Shown: positions 53,100 through 62,642, counted from the stretch's first letter. The stretch: DNA of 64,000 nucleotides from JANQUM01 sp047630355 (GCA_047630355.1 JBLHXN010000006.1:7191-71190); one strand, 5' to 3'. A program made the numbers and translations. The notes: generated by a model from the sequence alone, not told the origin.

Positions 53100-53344
53100 A
53101 CGAGCGTAACGGTGATTGTATCAGCTTCTGATTTACGAAGAGCCAATTGATTATTGTTATTGAAACGGATACAAACGGGGCATCCGAGCGGAGCGACTTG
53201 ATCAATGGTGACGATAACTCCTGGTAAACAACCCATTTCGAGTAATTTCAAAGACAGTTCTTCGTCATTAAACGACTCAACCCGTGCCGATTGTCCGCAT
53301 TTAACATTAGATAGTCTTGCCAAACCAATTTTCTCCGCAATCAT
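53096..53344 (-). CDS. feoA: Ferrous iron transport protein A
   Basis: 82 residues with the SH3-like FeoA fold: RLSNVKCGQSARVESFNDEE, then LLEMGCLPGVIVTIDQVAPL, GCPVCIRFNNNNQLALRKSE. It regulates or assists FeoB, which follows with a 4-bp overlap. Confidence 0.92.
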   Translation of the reverse strand: MIAEKIGLARLSNVKCGQSARVESFNDEELSLKLLEMGCLPGVIVTIDQVAPLGCPVCIRFNNNNQLALRKSEADTITVTLV

Positions 53345-53372
53345 TTATTTAGATTAATTATAAATAGCAACA

Positions 53373-53399
53373 CAAACTTAACACAAAACGTTTTAGCAA
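53373..53399 (-). promoter_or_regulatory. Promoter candidate for feoAB
   Basis: On the minus strand TTG (53399-53397), 16 bp, then TAAGTTTG (53380-53373), matching TAnnTTTG, about 29 bp before the feoA start at 53344. Spacing is 3 bp short of the best form. Confidence 0.45.
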
Positions 53400-53416
53400 A
53401 AACTGATTTCTATCAG

Positions 53417-55066
53417 TTATGCAACTCCTGCCTGACTTTGAAAGTGAGAAATCTCGTTTGAGTAAGCAGTAATATTCGCAGATTTTTGTTCGGGAGTCCA
53501 TCCTAATTCTTCACCCATTAAATCAGCGACTTTAGGAATTGACTGTTTCGCAGCTTTCCAACTGAGCAGTTCGAAGCGGGTACGTCGGGCGAAGAAATCA
53601 CGCAAGGAAACCGCCATTTCTTCCCGCACAGTATAAACCACTTCCGCTCCAATAAATGGGTAGTCAGGGTGTAAACGCTGAGTCAGGTTTTCATCAAAAT
53701 GTGTAAGAGCAAGTACTTTTTCCGCCATGTCACCGTATTTCTCAGATACGTGTTTTGCCACGTCTTCGGGCAAAGCGTAAGTATTCATCAGGTTTTGGTA
53801 ATTTTCCGGACGGTAATTTTCTCCACCCACGAGGTAGTATTCCTTCGTCTGACTTTCGGTAGCTACGTTTAATTCTTTGCAAACCGCATCGATCACGTCT
53901 TGTCCCATTAGTCGGTAAGTAGTCCATTTCCCACCGAGTAAACTTATCAGTCCTGACTTTTCGTCAACTTCAACGGCGTGATCACGCAATAAACTTTTCG
54001 TGTCGTTTGGGTTCGATCCTTTTTCTGAAATCAACGGTCGTAAACCGCCAAATCCGGAAAGAATATCTTTGCGAGCAGGAAGTTTATTAAAGAAAGGAGC
54101 CATCGTTTCAAGTAGGTAATCTACTTCGCTGCTTTCCAGAATGGGCTCTTTTTCTAAATCGTGGTAAGGCGTATCCGTCGTTCCGACCATTACTTTGTTT
54201 TCAAATGGAATTACAAAAACCACCCGTCCGTCTTTTGTTTTCGGAATCAGCATGGCTTCTTTTCCGGGCAAAAATTCTTTTGGGATTAGAATATGAACGC
54301 CTTTTGATGGTACTATTCGAGCCTCTTCCTCGCTGTTTGCCATGATTCGTACCGCATCAGAAAATGGCCCGGTACAATTCACAAATATTTTTGCTTTCAC
54401 TTCTATTTCCATCCCGTGTTCTTCGGGAAGCTGGCTTTTCACGGTCGCCGAAAGAATTTTACCGTTTTCATCTTTAGTAAATCCGGCAAGAGCAGCGTGA
54501 TTAAGCGTAGCGGCCCCGGCTTCGTCGGCACTATGAGCGAGGGCAAGACAATAGCGGGCATCGTCTAATTGTCCGTCATAATACATGACTGAACTGTGAA
54601 CGGTTTTGCTTAAAGTTGGTATTTTTTCAAATGTCTTTTTCTTATTCAGCCATTTCGCTTTCGGCAACGAATCATTTTTAGCGAAGAGTCCGTAAAGGAG
54701 CAATCCGGCACTAAAGTAAGCGGCTTCAAACGCACTAAAGACCGGCGTAATCAACGCCAAAGGATGAGCAAGATGCGGAGCATTTCTTAGAACAAAATGC
54801 CGTTCTTCCAAACCGTGTTTTACTTGCCGTAATTGTCCGAAATCGAGGTTTTTGAACGCCTGTTCCAGGTATCGAACGCCGCCGTGAATCAATTTTGTGG
54901 AACGTGACGAAGTTTCAGAAGCGAAGTCTTTTCGCTCAATCAAAGCTACTTTTAGTCCGCGGGTTGCGGCATCAAGGGCAGCTCCTGCCCCACTCGCTCC
55001 ACCACCAATTACGCAAACGTCAAAAGTTTCGGTTTTCAGCTGATGAATATTTTCTTTTCGGTTCAT
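53417..55066 (-). CDS. glpD: Glycerol-3-phosphate dehydrogenase (aerobic, FAD)
   Basis: 549 residues. The FAD-binding N-terminus is VIGGGASGAGAALDAATRGL, then ERKDFASETSSRSTKLIHGG and VRYLEQAFKN, typical of GlpD/GlpA. PFENKVMVGTTDTPYHDLEK and GLRPLISEKGSNPNDTKSLL are family landmarks, and the C-terminal helical cap is LTQRLHPDYPFIGAEVVYTV. It oxidises glycerol 3-phosphate to dihydroxyacetone phosphate at the membrane and passes electrons to quinone. Lies 53 bp downstream of galK on the same strand. Confidence 0.9.
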   Translation of the reverse strand: MNRKENIHQLKTETFDVCVIGGGASGAGAALDAATRGLKVALIERKDFASETSSRSTKLIHGGVRYLEQAFKNLDFGQLRQVKHGLEERHFVLRNAPHLAHPLALITPVFSAFEAAYFSAGLLLYGLFAKNDSLPKAKWLNKKKTFEKIPTLSKTVHSSVMYYDGQLDDARYCLALAHSADEAGAATLNHAALAGFTKDENGKILSATVKSQLPEEHGMEIEVKAKIFVNCTGPFSDAVRIMANSEEEARIVPSKGVHILIPKEFLPGKEAMLIPKTKDGRVVFVIPFENKVMVGTTDTPYHDLEKEPILESSEVDYLLETMAPFFNKLPARKDILSGFGGLRPLISEKGSNPNDTKSLLRDHAVEVDEKSGLISLLGGKWTTYRLMGQDVIDAVCKELNVATESQTKEYYLVGGENYRPENYQNLMNTYALPEDVAKHVSEKYGDMAEKVLALTHFDENLTQRLHPDYPFIGAEVVYTVREEMAVSLRDFFARRTRFELLSWKAAKQSIPKVADLMGEELGWTPEQKSANITAYSNEISHFQSQAGVA

Positions 55067-55119
55067 ATTTTCAATTACCAGTTAACAGTAGCTAATTCTC
55101 AATGTGAGGGCAAAACGCC

Positions 55120-56280
55120 TTATTCTTTTACAGTCTGAACACCATTTGATAACTGTACAACGTAACAATCAAGTTTTAGGTCAAACTGTTTGGCGTAATC
55201 TGAAGCTTGTTGTTCGATAAAGCCTTCTACTGCATCTTTTTTCACAATATTGAGCGTACACCCACCAAAGCCGCCGCCCATCATACGGCTTCCTAAGACC
55301 AATTCATTTTCTTCCGTATTTTTTACGAGGAAATCGAGTTCTTCGCAACTCACTTCGTAGTCGTTCGATAATCCCCAATGCGTTTGGTACATATAATTTC
55401 CGAACATCCGTAAATCTCCTTGTGCCAACGCTTCGCACGCCCACGCTACCCGCTCAATTTCGGTTACTACGAAGCGGCAACGCTTCATTTCGAGCAAAGG
55501 CAATTTTGTACGGTGTCTGGCAAAAAACGAAACCGAAACATCCCGCAAGCTTTTTATGTCTGGATTAAATTGTTGTAGCAAATAAACGCCCTCTTCGCAT
55601 TCTCGGCGACGGGTATTATATTCTGAATCAGCGAGGTTGTGTTTTACTCCGGTGTTGCATAAAACAAGTTCATAATCAGGAAAGTCAAACGGGAAATAAC
55701 GGTGGACGATATCACGGCAGTCGAGTAAAATCACTCCGTTTTCTCTTCCGAAAAGCGAAGCGTACATATCCATGATGCCGCAATTTACTCCCGCAAAATT
55801 ATGCTCCGCTTTTTGAGCGATGAGAGCCAGTTCTTTTCTGTCGAGTTTTAAATCAAAGATTTCATTCAGGGCAAAACCAAGACCGCAGGCAACTGCCGCC
55901 GATGAAGACAGCCCCGCTCCCAACGGCACATCACCACCGAAGGTGAGTTCAAAACCGTTTGGTATTTTGTGATTATTGTCAATAAGTTCTTTTGTTACAC
56001 CAATCAGGTAATTCGCCCAGCCTTTGGCTGACTTTTCCAAAGCGTCGAGCGTTATCTCAAAAGTTTCATCTAAATCAACCGAATAGAACTTCAGCAGATT
56101 ATCCGTCCGTTTACTAATCGCGAAGACAATTGATTTGTCAATTGCGGCGGGTAAAACAAAACCGTTGTTATAATCAGTGTGTTCTCCAATTAGATTAATC
56201 CTTCCGGGTGCGTTCACAACCAAGTCGGGAGATTTTTGATATTGATTTTCGAATGCCGAAATTATTGGCGGGGCTTGCAT
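55120..56280 (-). CDS. galK: Galactokinase
   Basis: 386 residues, GHMP kinase fold. The galactokinase motif 1 is APGRINLIGEHTDYNNGFVL, motif 2 (ATP) is VPLGAGLSSSAAVACGLGFA, and motif 3 is SRMMGGGFGGCTLNIV. The start ATG lies at 56280, with a divergent ccmB 115 bp away. It phosphorylates galactose at C1. The aldose epimerase at 18.8 kb could supply the alpha anomer (inference). Confidence 0.95.
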   Translation of the reverse strand: MQAPPIISAFENQYQKSPDLVVNAPGRINLIGEHTDYNNGFVLPAAIDKSIVFAISKRTDNLLKFYSVDLDETFEITLDALEKSAKGWANYLIGVTKELIDNNHKIPNGFELTFGGDVPLGAGLSSSAAVACGLGFALNEIFDLKLDRKELALIAQKAEHNFAGVNCGIMDMYASLFGRENGVILLDCRDIVHRYFPFDFPDYELVLCNTGVKHNLADSEYNTRRRECEEGVYLLQQFNPDIKSLRDVSVSFFARHRTKLPLLEMKRCRFVVTEIERVAWACEALAQGDLRMFGNYMYQTHWGLSNDYEVSCEELDFLVKNTEENELVLGSRMMGGGFGGCTLNIVKKDAVEGFIEQQASDYAKQFDLKLDCYVVQLSNGVQTVKE

Positions 56281-56382
56281 AGAGACAGTTGGGTAGCAGT
56301 AAATGAAAAGTAAAATTACTTCTTAAACCAAAGAAATCAATAAATATGAGGAATATCCTACGTATTGCATTTAATTGAGCCG

Positions 56383-56390
56383 TAACTTTG
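56383..56390 (+). promoter_or_regulatory. -7 element TAACTTTG immediately before ccmB
   Basis: TAACTTTG matches TAnnTTTG and ends 4 bp before the ATG at 56395. A TTG lies 15 bp upstream of it. The message would be leaderless or almost so. Confidence 0.55.
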
Positions 56391-56394
56391 CCGC

Positions 56395-57057
56395 ATGAAA
56401 TCAGTATGGGCACTATTAAGTAAAGATATTCTGCTCGAATGGCGACAACGTTACGCCCTAAACGGCATGCTACTTTATGTAGTGAGCACTATTTTTGTGG
56501 CGTATATGAGTTTTAAACTCAAAGTAGCGAGTATTGAACCCATTACCTGGAATACGCTTTTTTGGATAATTCTGCTTTTTACAGCGGTAAATGCCATCAC
56601 GAAAAGTTTTACGCAAGAACGCAGCGGGCGATTAATTTACTATTACACCATCGTGAATCCGCAGGCAGTTATTATCGCAAAAATTGTTTACAATTCACTA
56701 ATGCTTTTGGTGTTAGGACTAATCGGATTACTAATTTACACCACCATGATGGGAAATCCGGTGCAGGATATGCCACTCTATCTTTTCAGCGTGGTTTTAG
56801 GAGCAATCGGTTTTGCGTCAACGCTTACCATTGTGGCGGGAATTGCCTCTAAAGCTGATAATACATCAACATTAATGGCGGTGTTGAGTTTTCCAATTTT
56901 ACTGCCGATGCTCTTAATGCTGATGCGTTTATCTAAAAATGCGATGGACGGATTAGCGAGAAACGTTAGTTATGACGAAATCCTGACCATCGTCGCAATC
57001 GACAGCATTGTGATAGCGTTGAGTTATTTATTATTCCCGTATTTGTGGCGGAGTTGA
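56395..57057 (+). CDS. ccmB: Haem exporter protein B of cytochrome c maturation
   Basis: 220 residues, six helices. LSKDILLEWRQRYALNGMLL at the N-terminus and TFTQERSGRLIYYYTIVNPQ-type sequence (SFTQERSGRLIYYYTIVNPQ) are typical of CcmB. It forms the membrane part of the CcmABC haem-handling ABC transporter. No ccmA lies beside it, so the ATPase must be encoded elsewhere. ccmC follows by 53 bp. Confidence 0.85.
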   Translation: MKSVWALLSKDILLEWRQRYALNGMLLYVVSTIFVAYMSFKLKVASIEPITWNTLFWIILLFTAVNAITKSFTQERSGRLIYYYTIVNPQAVIIAKIVYNSLMLLVLGLIGLLIYTTMMGNPVQDMPLYLFSVVLGAIGFASTLTIVAGIASKADNTSTLMAVLSFPILLPMLLMLMRLSKNAMDGLARNVSYDEILTIVAIDSIVIALSYLLFPYLWRS

Positions 57058-57110
57058 ATTTTGACCGAAAAACTTATTGACGTTCTGACTAAATAAAAAA
57101 CTAAAAAAAA

Positions 57111-57782
57111 ATGATAAAACACTGGTGGAAAGCCTTGGCGGTAATTATACTTCTTTACGTTTTGATTGCGGGATTAGTAAACGAAGTACCACGATTGGCA
57201 ATCTTAAACGAAACCATCCGAAACGTTTACTTTCACGTTCCACTTTGGTTCGGGATGATGATATTATTGATTGCTTCCGTGGTTTACGCCATCAAGTATT
57301 TACGGGGCGGGGACATAAAAAATGACGTTTATTCGTCACAATTCGCCAATGTTGCCATTGGTTTTGGTGTATTGGGATTTTTAACGGGAGCATTATGGGG
57401 AAATTATGCGTGGGGCTCGCCGCTACCGCAAGACCCAAAATTGATTGCAACCGAAATAGGAATGCTGATTTACGCTGCTTATTTTGTTTTACGCAGCTCG
57501 TTTGAGGACGAACAACGCAAAGCCCGACTTTCGGCAATTTATAATATCTTCGCTTTTGCGGCATTCATGCCGTTGGTTTGGATTTTGCCTCGTTTAACAG
57601 ATTCGCTCCACCCCGGCAACGGCGGAAATCCAGCGTTCGGAAGTTACGATATGGACAACGGAATGCGAATGATTTTTTATCCCGCCATCATCGGCTGGAC
57701 ACTTTTGGGCGTTTGGGTTACTTCGTTAAGAATCAGAGTAAGAACGCTTGAACTAAAGCAATTGGAAGAAATGAATAATTGA
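57111..57782 (+). CDS. ccmC: Cytochrome c maturation protein C
   Basis: 223 residues, six helices. The haem-handling tryptophan-rich region is LTGALWGNYAWGSPLPQDPK, and the periplasmic loop with His pairs includes NVYFHVPLWFGMMIL. It presents haem to CcmE on the periplasmic side. Length and order match ccmBCDE clusters of Bacteroidota. Confidence 0.9.
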   Translation: MIKHWWKALAVIILLYVLIAGLVNEVPRLAILNETIRNVYFHVPLWFGMMILLIASVVYAIKYLRGGDIKNDVYSSQFANVAIGFGVLGFLTGALWGNYAWGSPLPQDPKLIATEIGMLIYAAYFVLRSSFEDEQRKARLSAIYNIFAFAAFMPLVWILPRLTDSLHPGNGGNPAFGSYDMDNGMRMIFYPAIIGWTLLGVWVTSLRIRVRTLELKQLEEMNN

Positions 57783-57819
57783 TATAAACCATTAAATCAA
57801 TCTTAACAGAAACACTATA

Positions 57820-58008
57820 ATGCTAAACTTACTAACAATCCTTTTAAATATACTTTTTCAACAAGACGTTGCAATGGCTGATATGATGCGACAAGACGGA
57901 AAAATCTGGGTCGTGGTTGGAGTAATTCTAATCGTGTTCACAGGAATTATCCTCTTCTTAATTTCGTTAGATAAGAAGGTTACTAAACTCGAAAAGAACA
58001 ACAAATGA
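57820..58008 (+). CDS. CcmD-like small membrane protein
   Basis: 62 residues with one membrane helix (IWVVVGVILIVFTGIILFLI) and a short charged tail (LDKKVTKLEKNNK). Size, topology and place between ccmC and ccmE fit CcmD, which helps release haem-loaded CcmE. It overlaps ccmE by four bases. Confidence 0.7.
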   Translation: MLNLLTILLNILFQQDVAMADMMRQDGKIWVVVGVILIVFTGIILFLISLDKKVTKLEKNNK

Positions 58009-58433
58009 AAAAGTCACATATTGTTGCGTTGGGCGTTATCGCCGTCGCAATTGGCATTATAATATCCACCGTTGGTGATGCCAGCACGTACGCCACTTTC
58101 GTGGAAGCGAAAGAACTTGCCGAATCTGGCAACAGCAAGTCAATCCACGTAGTGGGCGAGCTAAAGAAAAACCCGATGGGCGAAATTATTGGTATGCAGT
58201 ATAACCCCGTACTCGACCCAAACCGTTTTGAATTTGTAATGATTGACTCACTCAACAACGAATCACGCGTAGTTTATAATCAACCAAAACCACAGGATCT
58301 GGACAAGTCTGAGAAAGTGGTTGTGGTTGGAAAAATGGATTTGAACCAAGATATTTTTAAGGCGGAACAGATTTTGTTGAAATGCCCTTCAAAGTATAAC
58401 AATGAAATGAAAGAAACCGTAGCTCAAAACTAA
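58005..58433 (+). CDS. ccmE: Cytochrome c maturation haem chaperone
   Basis: 142 residues. One N-terminal membrane anchor (IVALGVIAVAIGIIISTVGD) precedes an OB-fold domain (IHVVGELKKNPMGEIIGMQY, then FVMIDSLNNESRVVYNQPKP). The usual haem-binding His motif (HDE) is not evident: the end reads ILLKCPSKYNNEMKETVAQN. In this position bacteria with the CxxxY form of CcmE bind haem through Cys, and CPSKY fits CxxxY. This is therefore probably a cysteine-type CcmE (inference). Confidence 0.8.
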   Translation: MKKSHIVALGVIAVAIGIIISTVGDASTYATFVEAKELAESGNSKSIHVVGELKKNPMGEIIGMQYNPVLDPNRFEFVMIDSLNNESRVVYNQPKPQDLDKSEKVVVVGKMDLNQDIFKAEQILLKCPSKYNNEMKETVAQN

Positions 58434-58439
58434 ACAACA

Positions 58440-59663
58440 ATGATTGCTCAGGAGAAAGGAATCAATTTGCAGTTACAACCAAACGTTTGCTCGTTTTGGA
58501 ATGCCGCTACGCAATTGAGTTTTCCTTCGGCAATGTGGCGTTTACCCAACGAGCAAACCCGGTATTTCCTGACCAGTTTTTTAGAAAAACCGTTGCAGGC
58601 AAAAGTTGACTTAGATGAGCTTCCGCCCGGTTTCAGCGTTGCTCCCTTCAAAAATCCGCAGGGAACTGCCACCTACTTTCTTCCAGCTGATTTACTGCTA
58701 ACCTTCGATTCTAAGAACCGAGTTGTCAAGACAATCCAACAACCCAGCGAATTTGACGACGACTGGCAAAAATTTCAACAGGCTTTAAAAAGTAAAGAAA
58801 ATAAAAAAACTTCGTCCGAAATTCAGTCGGAAGCAGTGGGAGATTCTGAAGCGGAGAAGAAGCGGTTTGTTTCAACCGTTGAAAATGCTATTAGAGAAAT
58901 CAACGAAACTGATTTACTAAAAGTAGTACTCTCCCGCAAAAAGACTTTTAAAATCAATGCTGACCGTGACGTCAATCAGGTCTTCGAGAAATTGTGCAAT
59001 GCTTATCCTACGGCATTCGTTTCGGCAGTTTATCTTCCGCATTTAAATCAAATTTGGTTGGGAGCATCTCCCGAAACGCTTGTTTCGCAAGATGAAAACG
59101 GTATTTTCAAAACAATGTCGCTCGCCGGAACGCAACCCGCTTACGACAAAGAAAAGCACCCAATAACAGAAGCGGAAGCCGCCTGGCGACAAAAAGAGAT
59201 TGAAGAACAAGCCCTCGTAAGCAGATACATTATCAATTGCTTTAAAAAGGTTCGGGTTCGTGAGTACGATGAAGTAGGACCAAGAACCGCTCAGGCGGGA
59301 AATTTAATGCACCTTCGTAGTATGTTTGCCGTTGATACGCAAGCGATTAACTTTCCGGAATTAACCTCTGTCATGTTAGACTTGCTCCATCCTACATCGG
59401 CAGTTTGTGGAATGCCAAAAGAAGCCGCCACGGAATTAATATATAAAACCGAAAATTACGATCGGGAATTTTACAGTGGATATTTAGGACCGGTAAATAT
59501 TGAGCAATCAACGCACCTGTTTGTCAATCTTCGCACAATGAAACTACAAGACAGTCTGGCAACTCTATACGCCGGCTGTGGAATTACTGCTGACTCTGAC
59601 CCCGAAAAAGAGTGGGTTGAAACTGAAATAAAGTGTCAAACAATCGAAAATGCCATATTTTGA
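58440..59663 (+). CDS. Isochorismate synthase-type chorismate-binding enzyme
   Basis: 407 residues. The C-terminal 250 residues are the chorismate-binding fold: VSAVYLPHLNQIWLGASPET, then LSLAGTQPAYDKEKHPITEA-type sequence, LTSVMLDLLHPTSAVCGMPK, NYDREFYSGYLGPVNI and ITADSDPEKEWVETEIKCQT. These fit MenF/EntC isochorismate synthases, most likely the first step of menaquinone synthesis in this group. It follows ccmE by 6 bp, so it is co-transcribed with the ccm genes. Confidence 0.8.
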   Translation: MIAQEKGINLQLQPNVCSFWNAATQLSFPSAMWRLPNEQTRYFLTSFLEKPLQAKVDLDELPPGFSVAPFKNPQGTATYFLPADLLLTFDSKNRVVKTIQQPSEFDDDWQKFQQALKSKENKKTSSEIQSEAVGDSEAEKKRFVSTVENAIREINETDLLKVVLSRKKTFKINADRDVNQVFEKLCNAYPTAFVSAVYLPHLNQIWLGASPETLVSQDENGIFKTMSLAGTQPAYDKEKHPITEAEAAWRQKEIEEQALVSRYIINCFKKVRVREYDEVGPRTAQAGNLMHLRSMFAVDTQAINFPELTSVMLDLLHPTSAVCGMPKEAATELIYKTENYDREFYSGYLGPVNIEQSTHLFVNLRTMKLQDSLATLYAGCGITADSDPEKEWVETEIKCQTIENAIF

Positions 59664-59876
59664 CATCTTCTTGCTTAATTCGCAATTTAATGCTAATTTA
59701 TTGATTTACGGAATAATCAAATAATTACGTCGAAAAAATATTCTAAATACTACATACAAAGATAGTTTTTATCTATTATTGTATCATATCTAAGCATGTT
59801 GGCACGATTAGTGACAGCGATTAGTTGACATCAATCTGTACATACTGCTTGAAGACACTTCTCACCCCCCTTATAA

Positions 59877-61331
59877 ATGCAGAAACTTTCACTCAATCAA
59901 AACCTACAGCAGCGGTTATCGCCGCAGCAGATTCAGTTTATCAAATTACTTCAGATTCCAACTGTTGAACTTAAACAGCGGATTGAAGAAGAAATGGAGA
60001 TAAACCCTGCACTTGAAGAAGGAGCAGAAATAGATGAAAAAGTGAAGGAGGATGAAGAGCCATTTGACGATTATGACTCTACTGAATCAGATTATAATGA
60101 TGAGACGCTTGACATTCAAGACTACGTTAATCAGGATGAGTACGGTGGATACAAAATGCAGGGTGACGGGTGGAACGAAGAAGACAAAGCAAGTATGCCT
60201 ATCGTTTCTTCTGACACATTGATAGAGTCTCTTGTGGGTCAGTTAGGTTACCTCAAACTAAATGAGCGTGAACATTTAATCGGGAATCAATTAATTGGAA
60301 GCATTGACGAAGACGGTTACATCAGACGTCCTATGCGAGCCATTGTGAATGATTTGGCTTTCACTCAAAACCTCTACACCTCTATTGAAGAACTTGAGAA
60401 AGTTTTAACGCAAGTCCAAAAATTAGATCCTCCGGGAATCGCCGCCAGAGATTTACGCGAATGCTTACTTCTTCAGTTAAGACGAATACAGCATTCGGGG
60501 CCACATACTGCGGTCGCCATCGAAATGATGGAAAAAAATTATACCGAATTTACAAAAAAGCATTTCTCCAAAATCCAGAAAAAACTTGGTATCACCGAAG
60601 GTGATTTGAAAGAAGCAATGTCGGTCATTGTGCGGCTAAACCCCAAGCCCGGCGGAGGGCTTTCAGGAAGTTCGGGAGCTCAGTACCTCCTGCCAGACTT
60701 TTTGGTTTCTGCCCAAAACGGCAAACTCGAAATTGTACTCAATTCTAAAAATGCTCCCGATTTGCGTATCAGCAAATCATTTTCAAATATGCTCAATGCT
60801 TATCACTCCGGTGACAAGCAAAATAAAGTTGTCAAAGAAACGGTAACTTTTATTAAGCAAAAACTCGATTCAGCAAAGTGGTTTATCGACGCAATTCACC
60901 AACGTCAGCAGACGCTATTAAAGACCATGGAAGCAATTGTACGTTATCAGGAACTGTTCTTTCGGGATGGTGACGAATCTTTGTTGAGACCCATGATTCT
61001 AAAAGATATTGCCGAGATTATCCAAATGGAAATTTCGACCGTTTCACGGGTAGCAAATAGTAAATCAGTTCAGACAGATTTCGGAATTTATCCGTTGAAG
61101 TATTTCTTCTCAGAAGGAATTTCTACGAATTCGGGCGAAGATGCTTCGAGCCGTGAGGTAAAAAATATCCTCAGAGATATTGTCGATAATGAGCCAAAAC
61201 ACGCCCCTTTATCAGACGATAAGTTAGAAAAAATCCTCAAAAAGCGTGGCTATAACATCGCCCGACGCACCGTTGCTAAATACCGCGAACAACTGAATAT
61301 TCCAGTAGCGAGATTGCGGAAACAGATTTAA
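59877..61331 (+). CDS. rpoN: RNA polymerase sigma-54 factor
   Basis: 484 residues. The Gln/Leu-rich region I (LSLNQNLQQRLSPQQIQFIK, then LLQIPTVELKQRIEEEMEIN) binds the activator and core. An acidic linker follows (DDYDSTESDYNDETLDIQDY), then the core-binding region (LDPPGIAARDLRECLLLQLR). The RpoN box is ARRTVAKYRE, near the C-terminus (RRTVAKYREQLNIPVARLRK). Single gene; the 213 bp upstream holds no recognised gene. Confidence 0.95.
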   Translation: MQKLSLNQNLQQRLSPQQIQFIKLLQIPTVELKQRIEEEMEINPALEEGAEIDEKVKEDEEPFDDYDSTESDYNDETLDIQDYVNQDEYGGYKMQGDGWNEEDKASMPIVSSDTLIESLVGQLGYLKLNEREHLIGNQLIGSIDEDGYIRRPMRAIVNDLAFTQNLYTSIEELEKVLTQVQKLDPPGIAARDLRECLLLQLRRIQHSGPHTAVAIEMMEKNYTEFTKKHFSKIQKKLGITEGDLKEAMSVIVRLNPKPGGGLSGSSGAQYLLPDFLVSAQNGKLEIVLNSKNAPDLRISKSFSNMLNAYHSGDKQNKVVKETVTFIKQKLDSAKWFIDAIHQRQQTLLKTMEAIVRYQELFFRDGDESLLRPMILKDIAEIIQMEISTVSRVANSKSVQTDFGIYPLKYFFSEGISTNSGEDASSREVKNILRDIVDNEPKHAPLSDDKLEKILKKRGYNIARRTVAKYREQLNIPVARLRKQI

Positions 61332-61430
61332 TTGCTGTGTATTTTCCGGTAACGTTGTTGGATATCCAGTGCCTCTGTGAGGTATAAACAGATATGCTAT
61401 GGTAATCTAGTGATATGGCCAGCTTCATTC

Positions 61431-62642
61431 TCATTCATCGGTTAATATTTTGTCTACAGCATGGTATCCAGAAAGTATTGCTCCTGCCACTCCCATTTGC
61501 TGATATATGTCATAAACTTCACCAGCAAAATAAACCTTATTATCCAAAGGTAGATTAAGAACCTTAAGATGAGATTTCTTTTCTTGCATGGCTTGTGTCC
61601 AAGTACCTTGAGTAAATTCGTATTGCCCCCAATTTTCTAAAATATAATCTCCGGAATAAAGTTCCGTGGCTTTTCCATCAAACATTTTATCCAACTCTTG
61701 AAGTAAGCTGGAGACCATTTCCTGTTCAGAGTTAAGGTCGTAGTACTTTTGGGTTTCATCTCCCGTACATAGAAATCCTAACACATTGGTTTGAGCATCT
61801 TTTTTGAAAGCCATATCATAGAATCCCTTTTGTCCGTTTTCTACTTTACAATTAATAGCGTCAGGGTAGAATTTATCTTTGAATTTCAAAGCCACTTTAA
61901 ACCCAGGATGAAAGGTGATAGATTCAATAGCCTTCTTCTTTTCGTCATTCATTTCTGGTGTAAAGGAGATCATATTAGATTTTAGAACTCCGATAGAAAC
62001 GGTGACTAAAACACGGTCTGCTTCATAGGTTTCTCCAGTTACGGTTTTAACGAAGACCTTATTATTTGAATAGTCAATTGATATAACAGGAGAATTGAAT
62101 TGAATTTTGTTTTTTACCGTTTTTGCTATGTTTTCATTGACGAAGTCGTACCAAGTAGTACTTTTAAATTTAGATTCTGGCATGAACTTATACATAAAGT
62201 TGTTTTGCCTTTGAGAATTGATCTTATAATCTTTTCCATCCCAGCTTGCAGTGTTCTCCAGATGATAAGGAATTAGTTCTTCATCTATTTCTGTTCCTTG
62301 TTTTCCTTTTAATTTATTCAAAGTAATAGGAGCACTATGAAGCCATTCAGCTCCAATGTCAATTGGAAAATCTGCCAAAGTTGTATCCTTTTTTAGCCTA
62401 CCACCATATCTATTGATTGCCTCTAAAATTATATAATCAATGTCATTCTGTTCCAATACTTTTGCTGCTGCTAAACCTGATGCTCCCGCTCCAACTATGA
62501 TTACTTTTCCTTTATAACTGTATGTTTTATGTAATGCAGTTTCCGTTGGGAGTTTGCTTTCGGCTCTTGCAGCCCATTTAAAGCAGCCAGATAAGAAGAG
62601 GCTTGAAGAAATCAGAAATAGTAATACGAAATTAAGTTTCAT
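61431..62642 (-). CDS. FAD-dependent amine-oxidase-family oxidoreductase with lipoprotein leader
   Basis: 403 residues. The leader MKLNFVLLFLISSSLFLSGC carries a lipobox Cys, followed by the dinucleotide-binding motif VIIVGAGASGLAAAKVLEQN and an ILEAINRYGGRLKKDTTLAD segment typical of flavin amine oxidases. The C-terminal FAD contact is VYFAGEVYDIYQQMGVAGAI. The enzyme would sit outside the inner membrane as a lipoprotein, unusual for a flavin amine oxidase. Substrate unknown. Crp/Fnr regulator 62721 lies just upstream. Confidence 0.75.
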   Translation of the reverse strand: MKLNFVLLFLISSSLFLSGCFKWAARAESKLPTETALHKTYSYKGKVIIVGAGASGLAAAKVLEQNDIDYIILEAINRYGGRLKKDTTLADFPIDIGAEWLHSAPITLNKLKGKQGTEIDEELIPYHLENTASWDGKDYKINSQRQNNFMYKFMPESKFKSTTWYDFVNENIAKTVKNKIQFNSPVISIDYSNNKVFVKTVTGETYEADRVLVTVSIGVLKSNMISFTPEMNDEKKKAIESITFHPGFKVALKFKDKFYPDAINCKVENGQKGFYDMAFKKDAQTNVLGFLCTGDETQKYYDLNSEQEMVSSLLQELDKMFDGKATELYSGDYILENWGQYEFTQGTWTQAMQEKKSHLKVLNLPLDNKVYFAGEVYDIYQQMGVAGAILSGYHAVDKILTDE

